Source: Persicaria tinctoria
Taxonomy: Eukaryota; Streptophyta; Magnoliopsida; Caryophyllales; Polygonaceae
Reading direction: 5' to 3'
DNA: 64,000 nt
NCBI GenBank assembly: GCA_037127255.1
Contig: JBANSL010000009.1
Coordinates: 25,384,475-25,448,474 of the forward strand
The notes beneath the pieces were generated by a model, which was given only the letters and a program-made list of their open reading frames with translations, did no database searches and was not told the DNA's origin. Position 1 is the first letter of the stretch. Every line of letters starts with the position of its first letter. A program made the position numbers and the translations under genes. Positions 9,532-19,672 of this stretch are shown in pieces.

Positions 9532-10054
9532 TTTTTTTTGGCAATAAAAAGAGTACGTAGTCATTTGATAAAATTATTCATAAGAATTTTAAGCAAATCA
9601 TTTAACAAAATGTCAAAAACCTAAAATTGCATGTGATTCTGACGATAAAAATTATGATCAAAAGTGTACATGTGATTTTCTAAAAATTTGTAGGTAAATC
9701 TCAAGTTCATTTTTTATTGCAAGTTGTCCATGATCTTTTGAAGATCATGTTGTAATTAACATGACACTAATAGTCAATCAAGAGGGGCATTTAGTCAAAT
9801 GGTCAGTTAGATTCTTGACCTTCCTATTTGGCCCGTTATAAGTGCCTAGTTGACTTTAAGAATATTATCATCTCACATGATAAAACAAAATATACCTACA
9901 CCCACTTTATTCACATGCATCCTAGCTAGATCGGCTCCGATTCGAAAAACCCGATCCAAATGTCCGATAATTTTTCAGATTTGAACTCGGTGTTTTAAAT
10001 CATGACTCGAAAGTACGGCCCTAAAATTTTAGGGTCGAGACACGATGAGCCATT
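9532..10054. other. AT-rich spacer
   Basis: No gene is seen. Positions 10010-10054 may be the inner part of the right end of another member of the A/B transposon family, because the perfect terminal motif follows at 10055-10078. Confidence 0.4.
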
Positions 10055-10075
10055 GGGGTGCACAAGGGAACCACT

Positions 10076-10133
<58 letters not shown>

Positions 10134-10156
10134 GGAGTGGTTCCCTTGTGCACCCC
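10055..10156. repeat. 24-bp perfect inverted repeat around a (TA)n(GA)n microsatellite
   Basis: Positions 10055-10078 and 10133-10156 are exact reverse complements over 24 bases, with core CAAGGGAACCACTCCC on the left arm. Between them lies only a microsatellite, about 30 bases of TA followed by about 24 of GA. Each arm is the terminal sequence of the A/B family, so two elements appear to end back-to-back in one microsatellite. The right arm is the start of element A. Confidence 0.9.
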
Positions 10157-10205
10157 TCTAAGAGTATATGGATGGATCGGATGGCGTCTATCACGCCACG
10201 TGTAA

Positions 10206-10770
10206 TTGTTTAAAAAAAAAAAAAGAGGTCGGCCGTTCTCATGGAAGCAATTGGGCGCGTGCATAACATCTCCAATAAAACCTAAGAGACCAAAGTCGGT
10301 CAATTTCAACCTCAAAACTCCAAATCGTACATTGGAAGCTTCGAAACCCACCACCCCGGCGGTGGCTCGAATCGAAGAGGATGGCGCATCGACGGCTCAA
10401 AGATTCGAAACGAACTAGGTGGCCGGTCGATTCCGCCTACGAGCCCAGTCAAATCAGTGGTCTGGCAGCGATTCTTCTAGGCGAAAACGGCAGCAAAGAG
10501 AAGCAGAGAAAGCAGAGGCGTACCGGCAGCGAGGGTAAGCCCATCAACATTCATCCGCTTTCGTTTGAATTAATCCCCAAAACTTGCCTTAAAGTCTTCA
10601 TTCGGTGAGAGTGTAGTCGACCATGAAGGTAGAGGACCTGTCTCCGACGTTGACGAGCCACGAAATGAATTGGATTCCTGAATCCCTGAAATTAGACCTC
10701 TTTCACCGGCGCACAGAAGTAGTACGGGGTACAACCCCTTTCCGGCTTTTAAGTGGGTAAAAATCAATCT
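10206..10770 (+). other. GC-rich, gene-like segment within element A
   Basis: Higher GC and codon-like composition, with overlapping short ORFs of 65-119 residues on both strands. A plausible donor, 'gcgagg|gtaagc', lies near 10530. None of the translations is recognisable. It may be a captured host fragment or UTR. Element B has a corresponding but different GC-rich segment (12300-12760). Confidence 0.4.
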
Positions 10771-11527
10771 TTGGAATTGGGGAGATTTGTTGATTTTAAC
10801 AGGTATTTTGAGTGGTTTTTTTTTTTGTTTTTAGGATTTTTTGTGGCCCTCGTAAAAAAAAGAATTCGACTGAATAATTTCTTCATTATCGTTCAATATA
10901 CGCATTAAATCGAGCGATTTGACAGAATAATTCTAAAAATTTACTTATTCACAATGTTCATGCAATTATACATCGCTTACTTATTCACAATGTTCATCCA
11001 ATTATTGTTCAATGTACACGTTAAAGCGACTAATTCACCGAATAATTCTAAAAATCTACTTATCCACAACGCCTATGCAATTATTCATCACTTCTGTTTA
11101 CCTGTAAAATTAAGAATTTCACTGAATAATCATTCAATTATCGTTCAATATACGCGTTAAATCGATCTATTCAACTGAATAATTATAAAAATTTACTTAT
11201 TTACAAAGCCTATGCAATTATTAATTGAAATACGAAGCATTATTCGTATAAATATAAAGACTCTGCTGAAAAATCTCCATATTACAGGTCTATGCAATCT
11301 TGAAAACGGCCGATTAAACCGAATAAAATTGCTATGGGTGAATCACATCCGATTTTGTGAATCAAATTAATGGTTTGTGTTCATCTCAAGATAAAATAAC
11401 ATTATTCGGTTGCATGTGAAACATTATTCGGTGGAATTGCCGAATTTTTAAAACGAACAAAATCAGGTGGGCCCCATCAATAAATTATCCAAAATTAAAA
11501 TTATTTATTTTTCACAAATATTTTACC

Positions 11528-11742
11528 GGACTTTTACTTTTCGACACGTTTTTTAAGGAGCGAAAAACTCTCTAAAATATTTTTTTTAATTAATTTTTTT
11601 TATATATAATTTAATACTTATTTGTAATATATATCAAATTATGTAAAAAAAATCAATTAAACAAATAATATTTTATATAATTTTCAGCTCCTTAAAAAAC
11701 ATGTTGAAAAGTCAAAGTTTATGTATTTTGGAATGGAGGGAG
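11528..11742. mobile_element. degraded Stowaway-like MITE inside element A
   Basis: The right end 'tggagggag|ta' fits a Stowaway terminus. A long inverted repeat follows inwards: 'acttttac...acgttttttaaggagc' at 11529-11562 pairs with 'gctccttaaaaaacatg...aaagt' near 11686-11720. The left outermost CTCCCTCC terminus is absent, so the copy is truncated or diverged. Confidence 0.5.
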
Positions 11743-12299
11743 TATATATTTTAAAAATCGCAGGAAAAAAAAAATCCTAACCCCGGTTGTGCACAAATGG
11801 TTAGAATAGATTAAATAAAATATAAATAAGAAAAATTAAAAAAGGATAGATATATACTCCGTATCAATTTGATGTTTGTGGGACCCAAATCTCATCACAT
11901 TCATCTCCCGCCGTTACCGTACACGCGCCAGTGAAGAGAGTTGGCCGGTTTTGCAAAGTTTGTGGGCGGGACCCACTTGGGATTAATTAAAAAAAAATCA
12001 TCTTTTAATCTCATCCATCCATCCACACCCGATCAACGGCCCACAATTGTGCACAAGGTACACCCTAAGAGATGTGCATATATATATATAGGGAGTGGTT
12101 CCCTTGTGCACACCCCTTATAATGTATCTAGTGCACAAATACTAGCCATAGATTTGGATGGATTGAATGACCTAGATTACGCCATGTGTAAGTGTTTTTT
12201 TTTTTTTTAAAAGGAACCGGCAATTCCAAAGAGGAAGTTGAGTGCGTGCAGTACATGGCAAATTACAACCCTTAATTAACTTGCCTTCTTCAACCTCTT

Positions 12300-12760
12300 C
12301 TTCAACAAGCGGTCCATGCGAATTGAAGCTTAGACGACCGTCTTTGACAACCAGTGGTCCCCTTCCTCATCTCCGGCGACTACGGCGTTTCTTCTAGGCG
12401 GAACCGACGGCGACTCGATGCAGAGAAGGGTGGAGGCGATTTGGTGTCGCACATAGGCGAATCGGATTCGAGTGTAGATTCGGCGGCGCACAATCGGAAA
12501 TAGTGCGGCGACGATTCGGCGAATCGGATTCGGGTGTAGATCTGGCGACGCATAATAAAAAATAGGGCAGCGACGATTCCCCGAATAGTGGCGTCTTCCT
12601 CTCTCGTTCTCCCTCATATATGTGGTGTTGGGCCAATAGAACCAGTCGATGTCGACCACCACAATGTCGACTCCGACCACCGCCAGCAACTTCCGACCAC
12701 CACAATCCCGTCAGGTTTGGTGTTGAAGCAGGTGGGTGGTGGATAGACGGGTATCGTTAA
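12300..12760. other. GC-rich, gene-like segment within element B
   Basis: GC-rich DNA with 'cggcgaatcggattcg' occurring twice (about 12460 and 12515), so part is internally duplicated. Minus-strand ORFs of 103-119 residues overlap in two frames and look like repeat products. No protein family is recognised. The position next to the terminus parallels 10206-10770 of element A. Confidence 0.4.
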
Positions 12761-12769
12761 CATAATTCT

Positions 12770-13894
12770 CATATTATTCGGGATAAACGAAGAATTATTC
12801 ACATGTATGCGTCGAATGGGACATATTATTCATTGGAATTGATAATTTTTAATCTAATCATATTATTCGGGGAAAACGAAGAATAATTCATATGTATGTG
12901 TCGGATGGGACAAATTATTCATTGGAATTGAATTTTTTTTTCTAAATTGAATGAAAAATGATAACATAACATTATTCAATGAAATGCAAAACATAATTCG
13001 GTGGAATTGTCAAATTTTGAAAATTGATATTTGGTTTAAGGAACAACATAAAAAAATTCATCGCACGAGCATAATAATACAACTAAATATTATTCGATGA
13101 AATGTGAAACATTATTCGTTGAAACCGAAGGTATTATTCGTATAAATCGTAAGTATTGTTTGAGAATTCTAGATTTCTTTTATCTAAAATTGATGGGAAA
13201 AAAATAAAACATTTTTCGGTAACATGAGACAAATTATTCATTGGAATTGATAATTTTTTATCTAAACCGAATGAAAAAAAGATAACATAACATTATTCGG
13301 TGGAATGCAAAACATTATTAGGTGGAATTGCCCAAATTTTAAAATTGATTTAGATAGGTAATAACAAAAAAAAAATGCCAAATCTTAATAACATTATTTG
13401 AAATTTCCAAATCTTTATAACAAAAAATTTATTTACAATTATTTGAGGGGATAAAAAATTGAATTACAAAAAATTGATTTTTACAATTAAAATAAAAAAA
13501 TAACTACAAATTCAATCCATATCCTAAAGATCTTATGCTACTGTTCATCTATCATACCTCATATATACTCATAAATTGCTAACCCTAAAGAGCTTAAGTT
13601 TCCGTTCAGATCACATAAAATTATGGATAATGTTTACTTTAATCTTCAATTCCATCATCTTAATGGATTCTTTTAAACCAACCCAATATATTTACTTAAC
13701 AAAAAACGATATGCATTGGAAAATTGGTGGGTTGTGTTGATTTCCATTAATAAAAACCTTACGAAAATACCTGCCAAATTTTCCATATCCAAAAAAAAAA
13801 AATTGGCTCACATATTTGCGGGTCCCGCCATGATGAACAAATCCCAACAACCCATTTACCCTCTATCACACGTGCCCAAGTTACATTGCAAGAG
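12770..13894. repeat. AT-rich part of element B with dispersed ATTATTCG motifs
   Basis: The words 'attattcg', 'attattcgg' and 'cgaagaat' recur many times in both strands between 12775 and 13330, as they do in element A (10870-11460). No gene is seen. The motif may be a family-specific binding or structural repeat (inference). Confidence 0.55.
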
Positions 13895-13957
13895 AGTAGG
13901 TCATTATTTTTTTTATTTTTTATTTTTTGATAAGGAAAGAATTCGGGTGGGCTGACC

Positions 13958-16900
13958 CTACCCGGCAGCATCCTTGCGGATGAGGTCAAGGAGACCTGGA
14001 TCGTTTTTAATATCGACTCCTCGGGCAGAGTGGCTAAGGTGTGCAACCTTATCCGCCACTCTATTGCCCATGCGAGGAACATGGAAGAAATCTACTTCTT
14101 CCATAGTCGATAGCAGGATTTGAACATCTGACAATATTAGTTCGATCTCCCAGGGGCATTTGGATTTCCTATTTAAGTGATCTATGATAATCTTGTTGTC
14201 ACCTTCAATTTGGATCTTTCCTATATGTAGTTGCCGCACCTGTTGGATCCCTAGTTTAAGAGATAAGGCTTCTGCTTTGAGTGGATTTTGCTTGCCCAGG
14301 CGTTGGTGGTGTACTGAAATCGGGTGACCAACCCAGTCCCTAATAATGGCACCTGCTGAGCTTTCGCCATTAGAAAGCGTTGAACCATCGAAGTTTAGTT
14401 TGAAAGTGCCCAAGGGAGGTTTCCGCCAGGAAATTGTTTTTTGATTCTTACTTTGTTTTTTGGCAAGGTACTGTCGAAGCGGGCGAAAGTCTTCCTCAAA
14501 GTGAGCCTCAGCAACCAATGTCTTATTCCAGTTATCTATATGGGATTTGATCAATCGTAGGGCTATTTCTTTTTGCGGGATTGCAGCCTGTTGAAACAGA
14601 TGTTTGTTCCTTACACACCATGTTGTCCACCATGAGAAAGCGAGGTTGGAAAGAGCGGAAGAAGGAAGGCTCTTCCCAAGGGTAGATAGGACGGGCTTTA
14701 TATCCCAGGACTGTGCAATCAGGCAGACAATTTGTTGTCGGTCTTGAGGCGGAAGCTGGTGTATCTCTTGGATGAAGGAACACTCCAAAAACAGACGGAC
14801 CTCGTCCTCAGGTGCCGCATTACACATAGAGCAGATAGGTGGGACCGAGGCACCCCTGTTGGACAGCCTGGACGCGGTTGGGAGGCCATCCTGAGCGATC
14901 TTCCAAAGAAAGTTTTTAACTTTCGGAGGTGTGTTAATCTTCCAAATCCAAGCATTGCGGTCTAGATTTGGAGTCGACTGAGCTGTAATCAATTTACATG
15001 CACTAGCAGTAGTACACCAGCCTTCCCTGTCCGGCCACCAGTATAAGCGGTCTTGCATAGTCGAGGTAGGTAGGGGGATATCTTGGATCGCATGCACTAT
15101 ATCAATTGGGAGAGCCTTTTGAAGCTTTTCTGTCCACCACTTACCTCCCAGAATATAATCACTAACAGTTTCGTCTTGATTGCAACTTTGAGGGCATTCT
15201 TCCCTGTCTGATAGAGGCGAGGTTGAGATCCAATTGTCAGTCCAAAACTTAATAGCTCGCCCATCTCCAACTGACCAAATAAGCCCCTCTTTAAACTTAT
15301 CGATTAGAGCAGACAACTTGGACCACTGCCAAGAGCTAGATCCATTTTTTTTGTAATAAAAAATACTGACAGAACGCAAGTATTTATGTCGAGTCACTGA
15401 CACCCATACATTACCCGGTTCGGCTAGAATTTTCCACAGTAACTTCATTTGGAGAGCGACATTCATGTCGCTAGATTTTCGAATTCCCAACCCTCCATAC
15501 TGCTTCGGTTTACAGATCCTGTCCCAGCTAATCAGCGGCCAGTACTGGAGATCCTTATTCCAAAAGAAAGAGCGGTTTATCTGGTCGAGTTCCTTGTGCA
15601 CAACCGTGGGGAGCATGAAATTTTGCATAGCATATAACGGCTTAGCGGAAAGGTTGGAGTTGATCAAAGTGGCACGACCTTGTTGGGAGAGGGCATTATC
15701 CCTCCATTTTGTCAATTGTTGTTTCGATTTACAGATGATCTCTTCGAACGTACTTTTAGTAACTCTTCCATTAATAATAGGACAACCTAAATACTTTTCT
15801 ATTGAATTTTCATTAGGGATATCAAGGCAAGTGCGTAGTTCGAGGATCCTGTGGTCCGGGATACCTTTAGTAGCTTGGAAACTAGATTTATGATAGTTGA
15901 CCTTTTGTCCCGACACTTTGCAGTATGAATCAACAATCGCCTTCACTATGCGCCTTGCATCCAAACTACCTTTTGAGAAAATTATTATATCATCTGCAAA
16001 GGAAAGGAACGGAATCCGAGGGCCATTATGTCCAATCGGGAACCCAATTTGTGTTTTGTCTAGGCTGGCTTCAGCAGTCAGTTTTCGGGCCAGAATCTCA
16101 GCCCCTAAGATAAAGAGGAAAGGAGATAGTGGATCCCCTTGGCGAAGACCCCGAGATGGATAAATCAGATCTGTAGGGCCATTGTTGACTAAAACCGAGA
16201 AAGAAACTGACGTAATACATTCCATTATCCAGGAGATGAAAGTGTCGTGAAACCCAAACTTTTGAAGCACCTTTTGAATAAAGTTCCAGTCGACTCTATC
16301 GTATGCTTTTTCCATATCCAGTTTTATTGCTAGCCATCCTTCCCGGCCCCTCCGGTTTTTGTAGGAGTGGAAGATTTCATGAGCTATCAGAACGTTATCT
16401 TGAATAGCCCTATCTGATACAAAGGCACCCTGAAGAGGATGAATAAGTTTACCAATGACCTTTTTCATTCTGTCAGTTAAGATTTTGGAGATAATTTTGT
16501 ATACATTGGAACATAAACTGATAGGGCGGTAGTGACTGGTGGTCGTGGGATCGTCTCTTTTAGGAAGGAGTGAGATAAAGGTATGGTTTATTTGTTTAAG
16601 CATTTTTCCGGAACGGAAAAACCCTTTGACCGCACAGGTTACAGATTTACCTATGATATCCCAATATTTTGTATAGAATTCAGCGGTGAAGCCATCCGGA
16701 CCCGGGGATTTATTCCTCCCTAAGTTAAAAACTGCAGATTTAATTTCCGTGTTGGATGGGATTTTTGTAAGGACGTTGTTTTCCTCCGACGAGATGGAAG
16801 GCTGAATTAGGTCTAGCAACTCGCCAAGGAGCATGTCATCTATTGGTTCTTTCTTAAATCTCCTCTCGAAATCCTTTTTGATCTCATTCCTAATATTCTC

Positions 16901-18085
16901 TTCGCCCACAACAACCGTGCCAGTAGAAGAGACGATGTTGCGAATCTGTTTCCTGTGCCTACGGCCTGTCGCCACTCGGTGAAAATATGCGGTGTTAGAA
17001 TCCGATAGTTTGAGGTGTTTGGTTTTAGCTCTTTGGCTCCAAAACGATTTTTGAAATATTAGGAGCTTCTCTTTTTTGGTGATCAGGCACTTTTCCTTGC
17101 TTAGATTAGTTTGAGAGACTATCCCGGAACCCGAGGATTGAATATGTAGCAGTTCCGACTCCACCTCTTTTAATTGCCGGAATATGTTCCCAAAACTCGT
17201 TTTATTCCACTCTTTTGCCTTTTTTTTCAAGATTTTTTGTTTGAACATTAATTGGAACATAGCAGAGCCAGGGCAAGTAGCCCTCCAAGATTGTTTGACT
17301 ATGTTACGGAAATCTTTCCGAAGTAACCAAGCATTTTCGAATTTAAAAGGTGGGGCCTTGAAACTAGGATTAACTTCAAAGGAGATGGAAATTGGACAAT
17401 GGTCCGAGGTGGAGAAGGCGCCATTGTATGTAATCAGGTTAGGAAAAGCTTCGATGACCGGTTGATGTACAAGCACCCGGTCAAGCTTTTCACGGATGTT
17501 AAAATTCTCCTCCGGGTTTTTCCTCCACGTGTAAGGGTTGCCAAAGGTGGGAAGGTCTAATAGTGAGCATTCGTTTTTGAACGAGATAAGTCTGGAAAAT
17601 CTGGATGTCCGAAGGGAGGCACCGCCAAGCTTATCAGCACTGCAGAGGATCTCATTAAGATCACCCAGAACAATGCACGGAATAGTTGCGTCGTTGATAA
17701 TCGTTTTTAATAGTTCCCAAAAAGGAACTTTTTCACTTGGTGTGGGCGGTGCATAGACAAATAGGGCTAGGATTGGAAACCCAACAAGCAGGCTATCCAA
17801 TCTTAGGCCGATAATACGCGGAAAGTAGACAACAATAGAGATATTGACATCTAGTAGCTGGTGAGATTTCCACAAGACTCCTATTCCACCTGATCGCCCG
17901 ATAGCCGGTAACCAAACCCCTTCATCAAAACCAATATTTCTCCACATTTTGTCGTCCGGTATATTTTCCGTCTTAGTTTCCGCTAGTGCCATGATTTGTA
18001 TATGTTCATTTTTACACATTGAGTCAATTTCCGTCCAGAAAGTTCTTTTCCCTATCCCCCTACAATTCCAAAAGCACATCTTCAT
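13958..18085 (-). CDS. LINE ORF2: APE endonuclease, reverse transcriptase, zf-RVT, RNase H (1375 aa)
   Basis: ORF2 nicks genomic DNA and copies the LINE RNA at the nick. The frame is uninterrupted over 1375 residues, a normal plant L1 length. Domains by approximate residue: apurinic-type endonuclease 1-230 (start MKMCFWNCRGIG, ALAETKTE, GDLNEIL near 142, SDHCPI near 227); reverse transcriptase about 450-740 (NKSPGPDGF near 461, DMEKAYDRVDW near 598, GLRQGDPLSP, catalytic FADD near 697); zinc-binding zf-RVT about 1030-1115 (CSMC near 1085); RNase H about 1225-1350 (NFDGS near 1231, KAEALS, EGDNK, and a last Asp in RVADKVAH near 1344). All catalytic residues I can check are present. The start overlaps the upstream minus-strand ORF by four bases. 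Possibly functional protein. Confidence 0.95.
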   Translation of the reverse strand: MKMCFWNCRGIGKRTFWTEIDSMCKNEHIQIMALAETKTENIPDDKMWRNIGFDEGVWLPAIGRSGGIGVLWKSHQLLDVNISIVVYFPRIIGLRLDSLLVGFPILALFVYAPPTPSEKVPFWELLKTIINDATIPCIVLGDLNEILCSADKLGGASLRTSRFSRLISFKNECSLLDLPTFGNPYTWRKNPEENFNIREKLDRVLVHQPVIEAFPNLITYNGAFSTSDHCPISISFEVNPSFKAPPFKFENAWLLRKDFRNIVKQSWRATCPGSAMFQLMFKQKILKKKAKEWNKTSFGNIFRQLKEVESELLHIQSSGSGIVSQTNLSKEKCLITKKEKLLIFQKSFWSQRAKTKHLKLSDSNTAYFHRVATGRRHRKQIRNIVSSTGTVVVGEENIRNEIKKDFERRFKKEPIDDMLLGELLDLIQPSISSEENNVLTKIPSNTEIKSAVFNLGRNKSPGPDGFTAEFYTKYWDIIGKSVTCAVKGFFRSGKMLKQINHTFISLLPKRDDPTTTSHYRPISLCSNVYKIISKILTDRMKKVIGKLIHPLQGAFVSDRAIQDNVLIAHEIFHSYKNRRGREGWLAIKLDMEKAYDRVDWNFIQKVLQKFGFHDTFISWIMECITSVSFSVLVNNGPTDLIYPSRGLRQGDPLSPFLFILGAEILARKLTAEASLDKTQIGFPIGHNGPRIPFLSFADDIIIFSKGSLDARRIVKAIVDSYCKVSGQKVNYHKSSFQATKGIPDHRILELRTCLDIPNENSIEKYLGCPIINGRVTKSTFEEIICKSKQQLTKWRDNALSQQGRATLINSNLSAKPLYAMQNFMLPTVVHKELDQINRSFFWNKDLQYWPLISWDRICKPKQYGGLGIRKSSDMNVALQMKLLWKILAEPGNVWVSVTRHKYLRSVSIFYYKKNGSSSWQWSKLSALIDKFKEGLIWSVGDGRAIKFWTDNWISTSPLSDREECPQSCNQDETVSDYILGGKWWTEKLQKALPIDIVHAIQDIPLPTSTMQDRLYWWPDREGWCTTASACKLITAQSTPNLDRNAWIWKINTPPKVKNFLWKIAQDGLPTASRLSNRGASVPPICSMCNAAPEDEVRLFLECSFIQEIHQLPPQDRQQIVCLIAQSWDIKPVLSTLGKSLPSSALSNLAFSWWTTWCVRNKHLFQQAAIPQKEIALRLIKSHIDNWNKTLVAEAHFEEDFRPLRQYLAKKQSKNQKTISWRKPPLGTFKLNFDGSTLSNGESSAGAIIRDWVGHPISVHHQRLGKQNPLKAEALSLKLGIQQVRQLHIGKIQIEGDNKIIIDHLNRKSKCPWEIELILSDVQILLSTMEEVDFFHVPRMGNRVADKVAHLSHSARGVDIKNDPGLLDLIRKDAAG

Positions 18086-18894
18086 ATATGATTGTCGACG
18101 GTGAAAGGACTAGGATACAGAGTCCTTAAACCAATATGTTTTTGATGTATTGTTGTGGTGGGATCCTCATCGGGAATTTGATGATGTACGAATCTGATGC
18201 TTGTCGGATGGATTGGACCAGGCCAAGAGGCCCAACCAAGAGCATGAAACCAAACTGATTTTTTATTGTCCATTTGTTTAAATAGCCTTGAAAGGCAAAT
18301 CAAGATCAATGTACGAGCATACCAAGACCCTTGTATACCAATTAACGAAAATAGGCCACCAAGGAAAGAGATACACCAAGTGGACCTACCCGTAGTGAAT
18401 GAAAGGGTGATCAGAACGAGACATAATACACCCCCAAGCGATTGTGGAACACGGCCAGTGAGTACATAATATGGTTGAGAATGGGTACTCAACAAATCCA
18501 TTTGATAATTGTGACAACATATGAGATTGTGAGCACCATGCCACCCCCACCGATTATCAGTGGAAGGAACATATTCTTTAAACTTAAACCGATAAATTAT
18601 ATTACATAACCAGAAAGGACTACAAGATAGCATACATTGTTGGAACCAATAGCAAACTAGTGTTATTTTATATTTTTTTAAGAGAAGAATGTCCATATTC
18701 CATCTACTAACCACATCTGATGTACAAGCTGCTTTATCGGTGACTTGGATAGGACACCACCTTGAAAGTTTGTTTACCATTCCCTTCAAAATGACCCTTG
18801 ACAATACAATTTTGCCTAAGATATTAGTACACCAACATGCTTCAGGTTTCTGTAACAACCTAACCACCTGCTGCTCATACTTACGGACACCCAA
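18082..18894 (-). pseudogene. possible degenerate LINE ORF1 (270 aa)
   Basis: This ORF lies directly upstream of ORF2 and overlaps it at ATGA, where ORF1 should be. Plant L1 ORF1 proteins usually have a DUF4283-type RNA-binding domain and a CCHC knuckle. Residues about 24-75 (ILGKIVLSRVILKGM..., then RWNMDILLLKKY) faintly resemble the start and end of DUF4283 with the middle reduced. No CCHC knuckle is present, and the remainder is Trp/Cys-rich and unlike a known domain. It may be a decayed ORF1 or simply an open frame in 5' sequence. Confidence 0.35.
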
Positions 18895-19107
18895 GAGTGA
18901 ACCGCAAGGAGCAACAAAGGAAGTGAGAGACAGCGCAGTAGGTCATTATAACCCTAAAGAGTTATAATGTGTGGGCCCCACCATTTTTTACATTAAAAAA
19001 AAAAGAGAAAAAACCTTTTAATCTCAGCTATCCACTTACACCCGATCAATGGTCCAAAAACGTGCACAAAGTACAGCCTAAGGGGTGTGCACAATTTACC
19101 CACCCTC

Positions 19108-19260
19108 TATATAGATATATTATAATTATAGTATGTTTAGAGCACTTATTTGTATAGATATGATATTTTTTATGCTTATTATTATTATTATTTTAATATT
19201 AATCATAAAGATCTTACATGGAATTAGATCGAAGCCGGCTAACAAGCTTGGCTCCGGATC
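19108..19260. other. short AT-rich spacer
   Basis: TA-rich flank of element B, then ATT repeats. No feature beyond these. Confidence 0.4.
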
Positions 19261-19262
19261 CC

Positions 19263-19324
<62 letters not shown>

Positions 19325-19672
19325 TACAAGAAAAACATATTACAAGAAATTAGTGGGCAACTGAGATACTATCTGGGCACCCACTCCTTTATCGATAACA
19401 AAGCTAAGTCTAGTAAAAATATAAGGTGCAGCACGAGCCCCAGTATCCTGAGACACCGAGAATTTCTGAATCCGCTTCAGCAAGGCAACCGCATCTGTAT
19501 CCAACTCCCCCAATGAAGAGAAGGAGAAGGGTAAGAAACCATACCCAGCCGTCGTGCACAAATCTCGATACTTGACACACTTACGCCGAGCAGCATCAAC
19601 AACAGCACGAGCAGGCATAAAGTCAGAAATTCGAGTCAATGGAGTTGGATACAGTGTTTGACTTAAGCCCAA
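19261..19672 (-). mobile_element. 3' end of an RTE-like LINE with (TAA)n tail, minus strand
   Basis: Read on the minus strand, a short coding remnant (19340-19672) is followed by about 20 bases and then a clean (TAA)n run of about 55 bases (19267-19321). RTE-clade LINEs characteristically end in a short microsatellite instead of poly(A). The fragment is heavily 5' truncated. A target duplication was not identified. Confidence 0.6.
19340..19672 (-). pseudogene. C-terminal fragment of a plant RTE-type reverse transcriptase ORF
   Basis: The 110-residue translation includes GYGFLPFSFSSLGELDTDAV, LLKRIQKFS and GVGAQIVSQLPTN. I recognise these as the conserved extreme C-terminus found in many plant LINE 'reverse transcriptase' proteins. 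The catalytic RT and endonuclease domains are missing, so the fragment is inactive. The stop is followed closely by the microsatellite tail, as expected for the 3' end of the element. The initial Met is not a real start; this is only the end of a longer protein. Confidence 0.6.

Larger units (their letters stand above)
10133..12080. mobile_element. TIR element A (MULE-like), ~1.95 kb, associated with TA repeats
   Basis: The left end is GGGAGTGGTTCCCTTGTGC. The right end (12010-12080), read on the minus strand, begins 'tgcacatctcttaggg', continues 'tgtaccttgtgcac' and 'gttgatcgggtg', and closely matches the right end of element B. The outermost 10-15 bases of the right end seem lost to the flanking (TA)n. 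Inside are a GC-rich, gene-like part (10200-10770) and an AT-rich part (10870-11460) with many GAATAAT/ATTATTCG motifs. No transposase is found. MULE assignment rests on long TIRs and similarity of layout; a TSD is not resolvable in the TA repeats. Confidence 0.6.
13908..18936 (-). mobile_element. L1-type LINE, 5.03 kb, minus strand, with 13-bp TSD
   Basis: The element is bounded by a perfect 13-bp duplication AGTAGGTCATTAT (13895-13907 and 18937-18949). The T-rich stretch right after the left copy (13908-13930) is the 3' poly(A) tail read from the other strand. Length, long TSD and A-tail fit target-primed reverse transcription. The 5' end lies at 18936; ORF1 is short or degenerate, so the copy may be 5' truncated or a variant. 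The insertion sits inside element B and is therefore younger than B. Confidence 0.92.
12091..19107. mobile_element. TIR element B (MULE-like) carrying a LINE, 7.0 kb
   Basis: Left end (12091): GGGAGTGGTTCCCTTGTGCA, followed by 'cacccctta' and 'tggatggattga'. Right end on the minus strand (19107 inwards): a GGGTGGGTAAATTGTGCAC segment, again followed by 'accccttagg' and 'ttgatcggg'. So B has imperfect TIRs of about 50 bases, shared with element A. Removing the LINE and one copy of its TSD leaves about 2.0 kb, the same size as A. Both flanks are TA-rich (tatatatata on the left, tatatagata on the right), so the target duplication cannot be stated with certainty. Confidence 0.65.

Noticed and set aside
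2521..9540. A T-run (7 on the left, 8 on the right) as a 9-bp TSD of the Pack-MULE candidate
   Set aside because: Homopolymer matches are not informative; the ends stay approximate.
15449..17756. Plus-strand ORFs of 62-142 residues
   Set aside because: Antisense shadows of LINE ORF2.
12080..19117. A 9-bp TSD for element B from its TA-rich flanks
   Set aside because: The flanks (atatatata and tatatagat) agree only as TA-rich sequence, so no duplication can be claimed.
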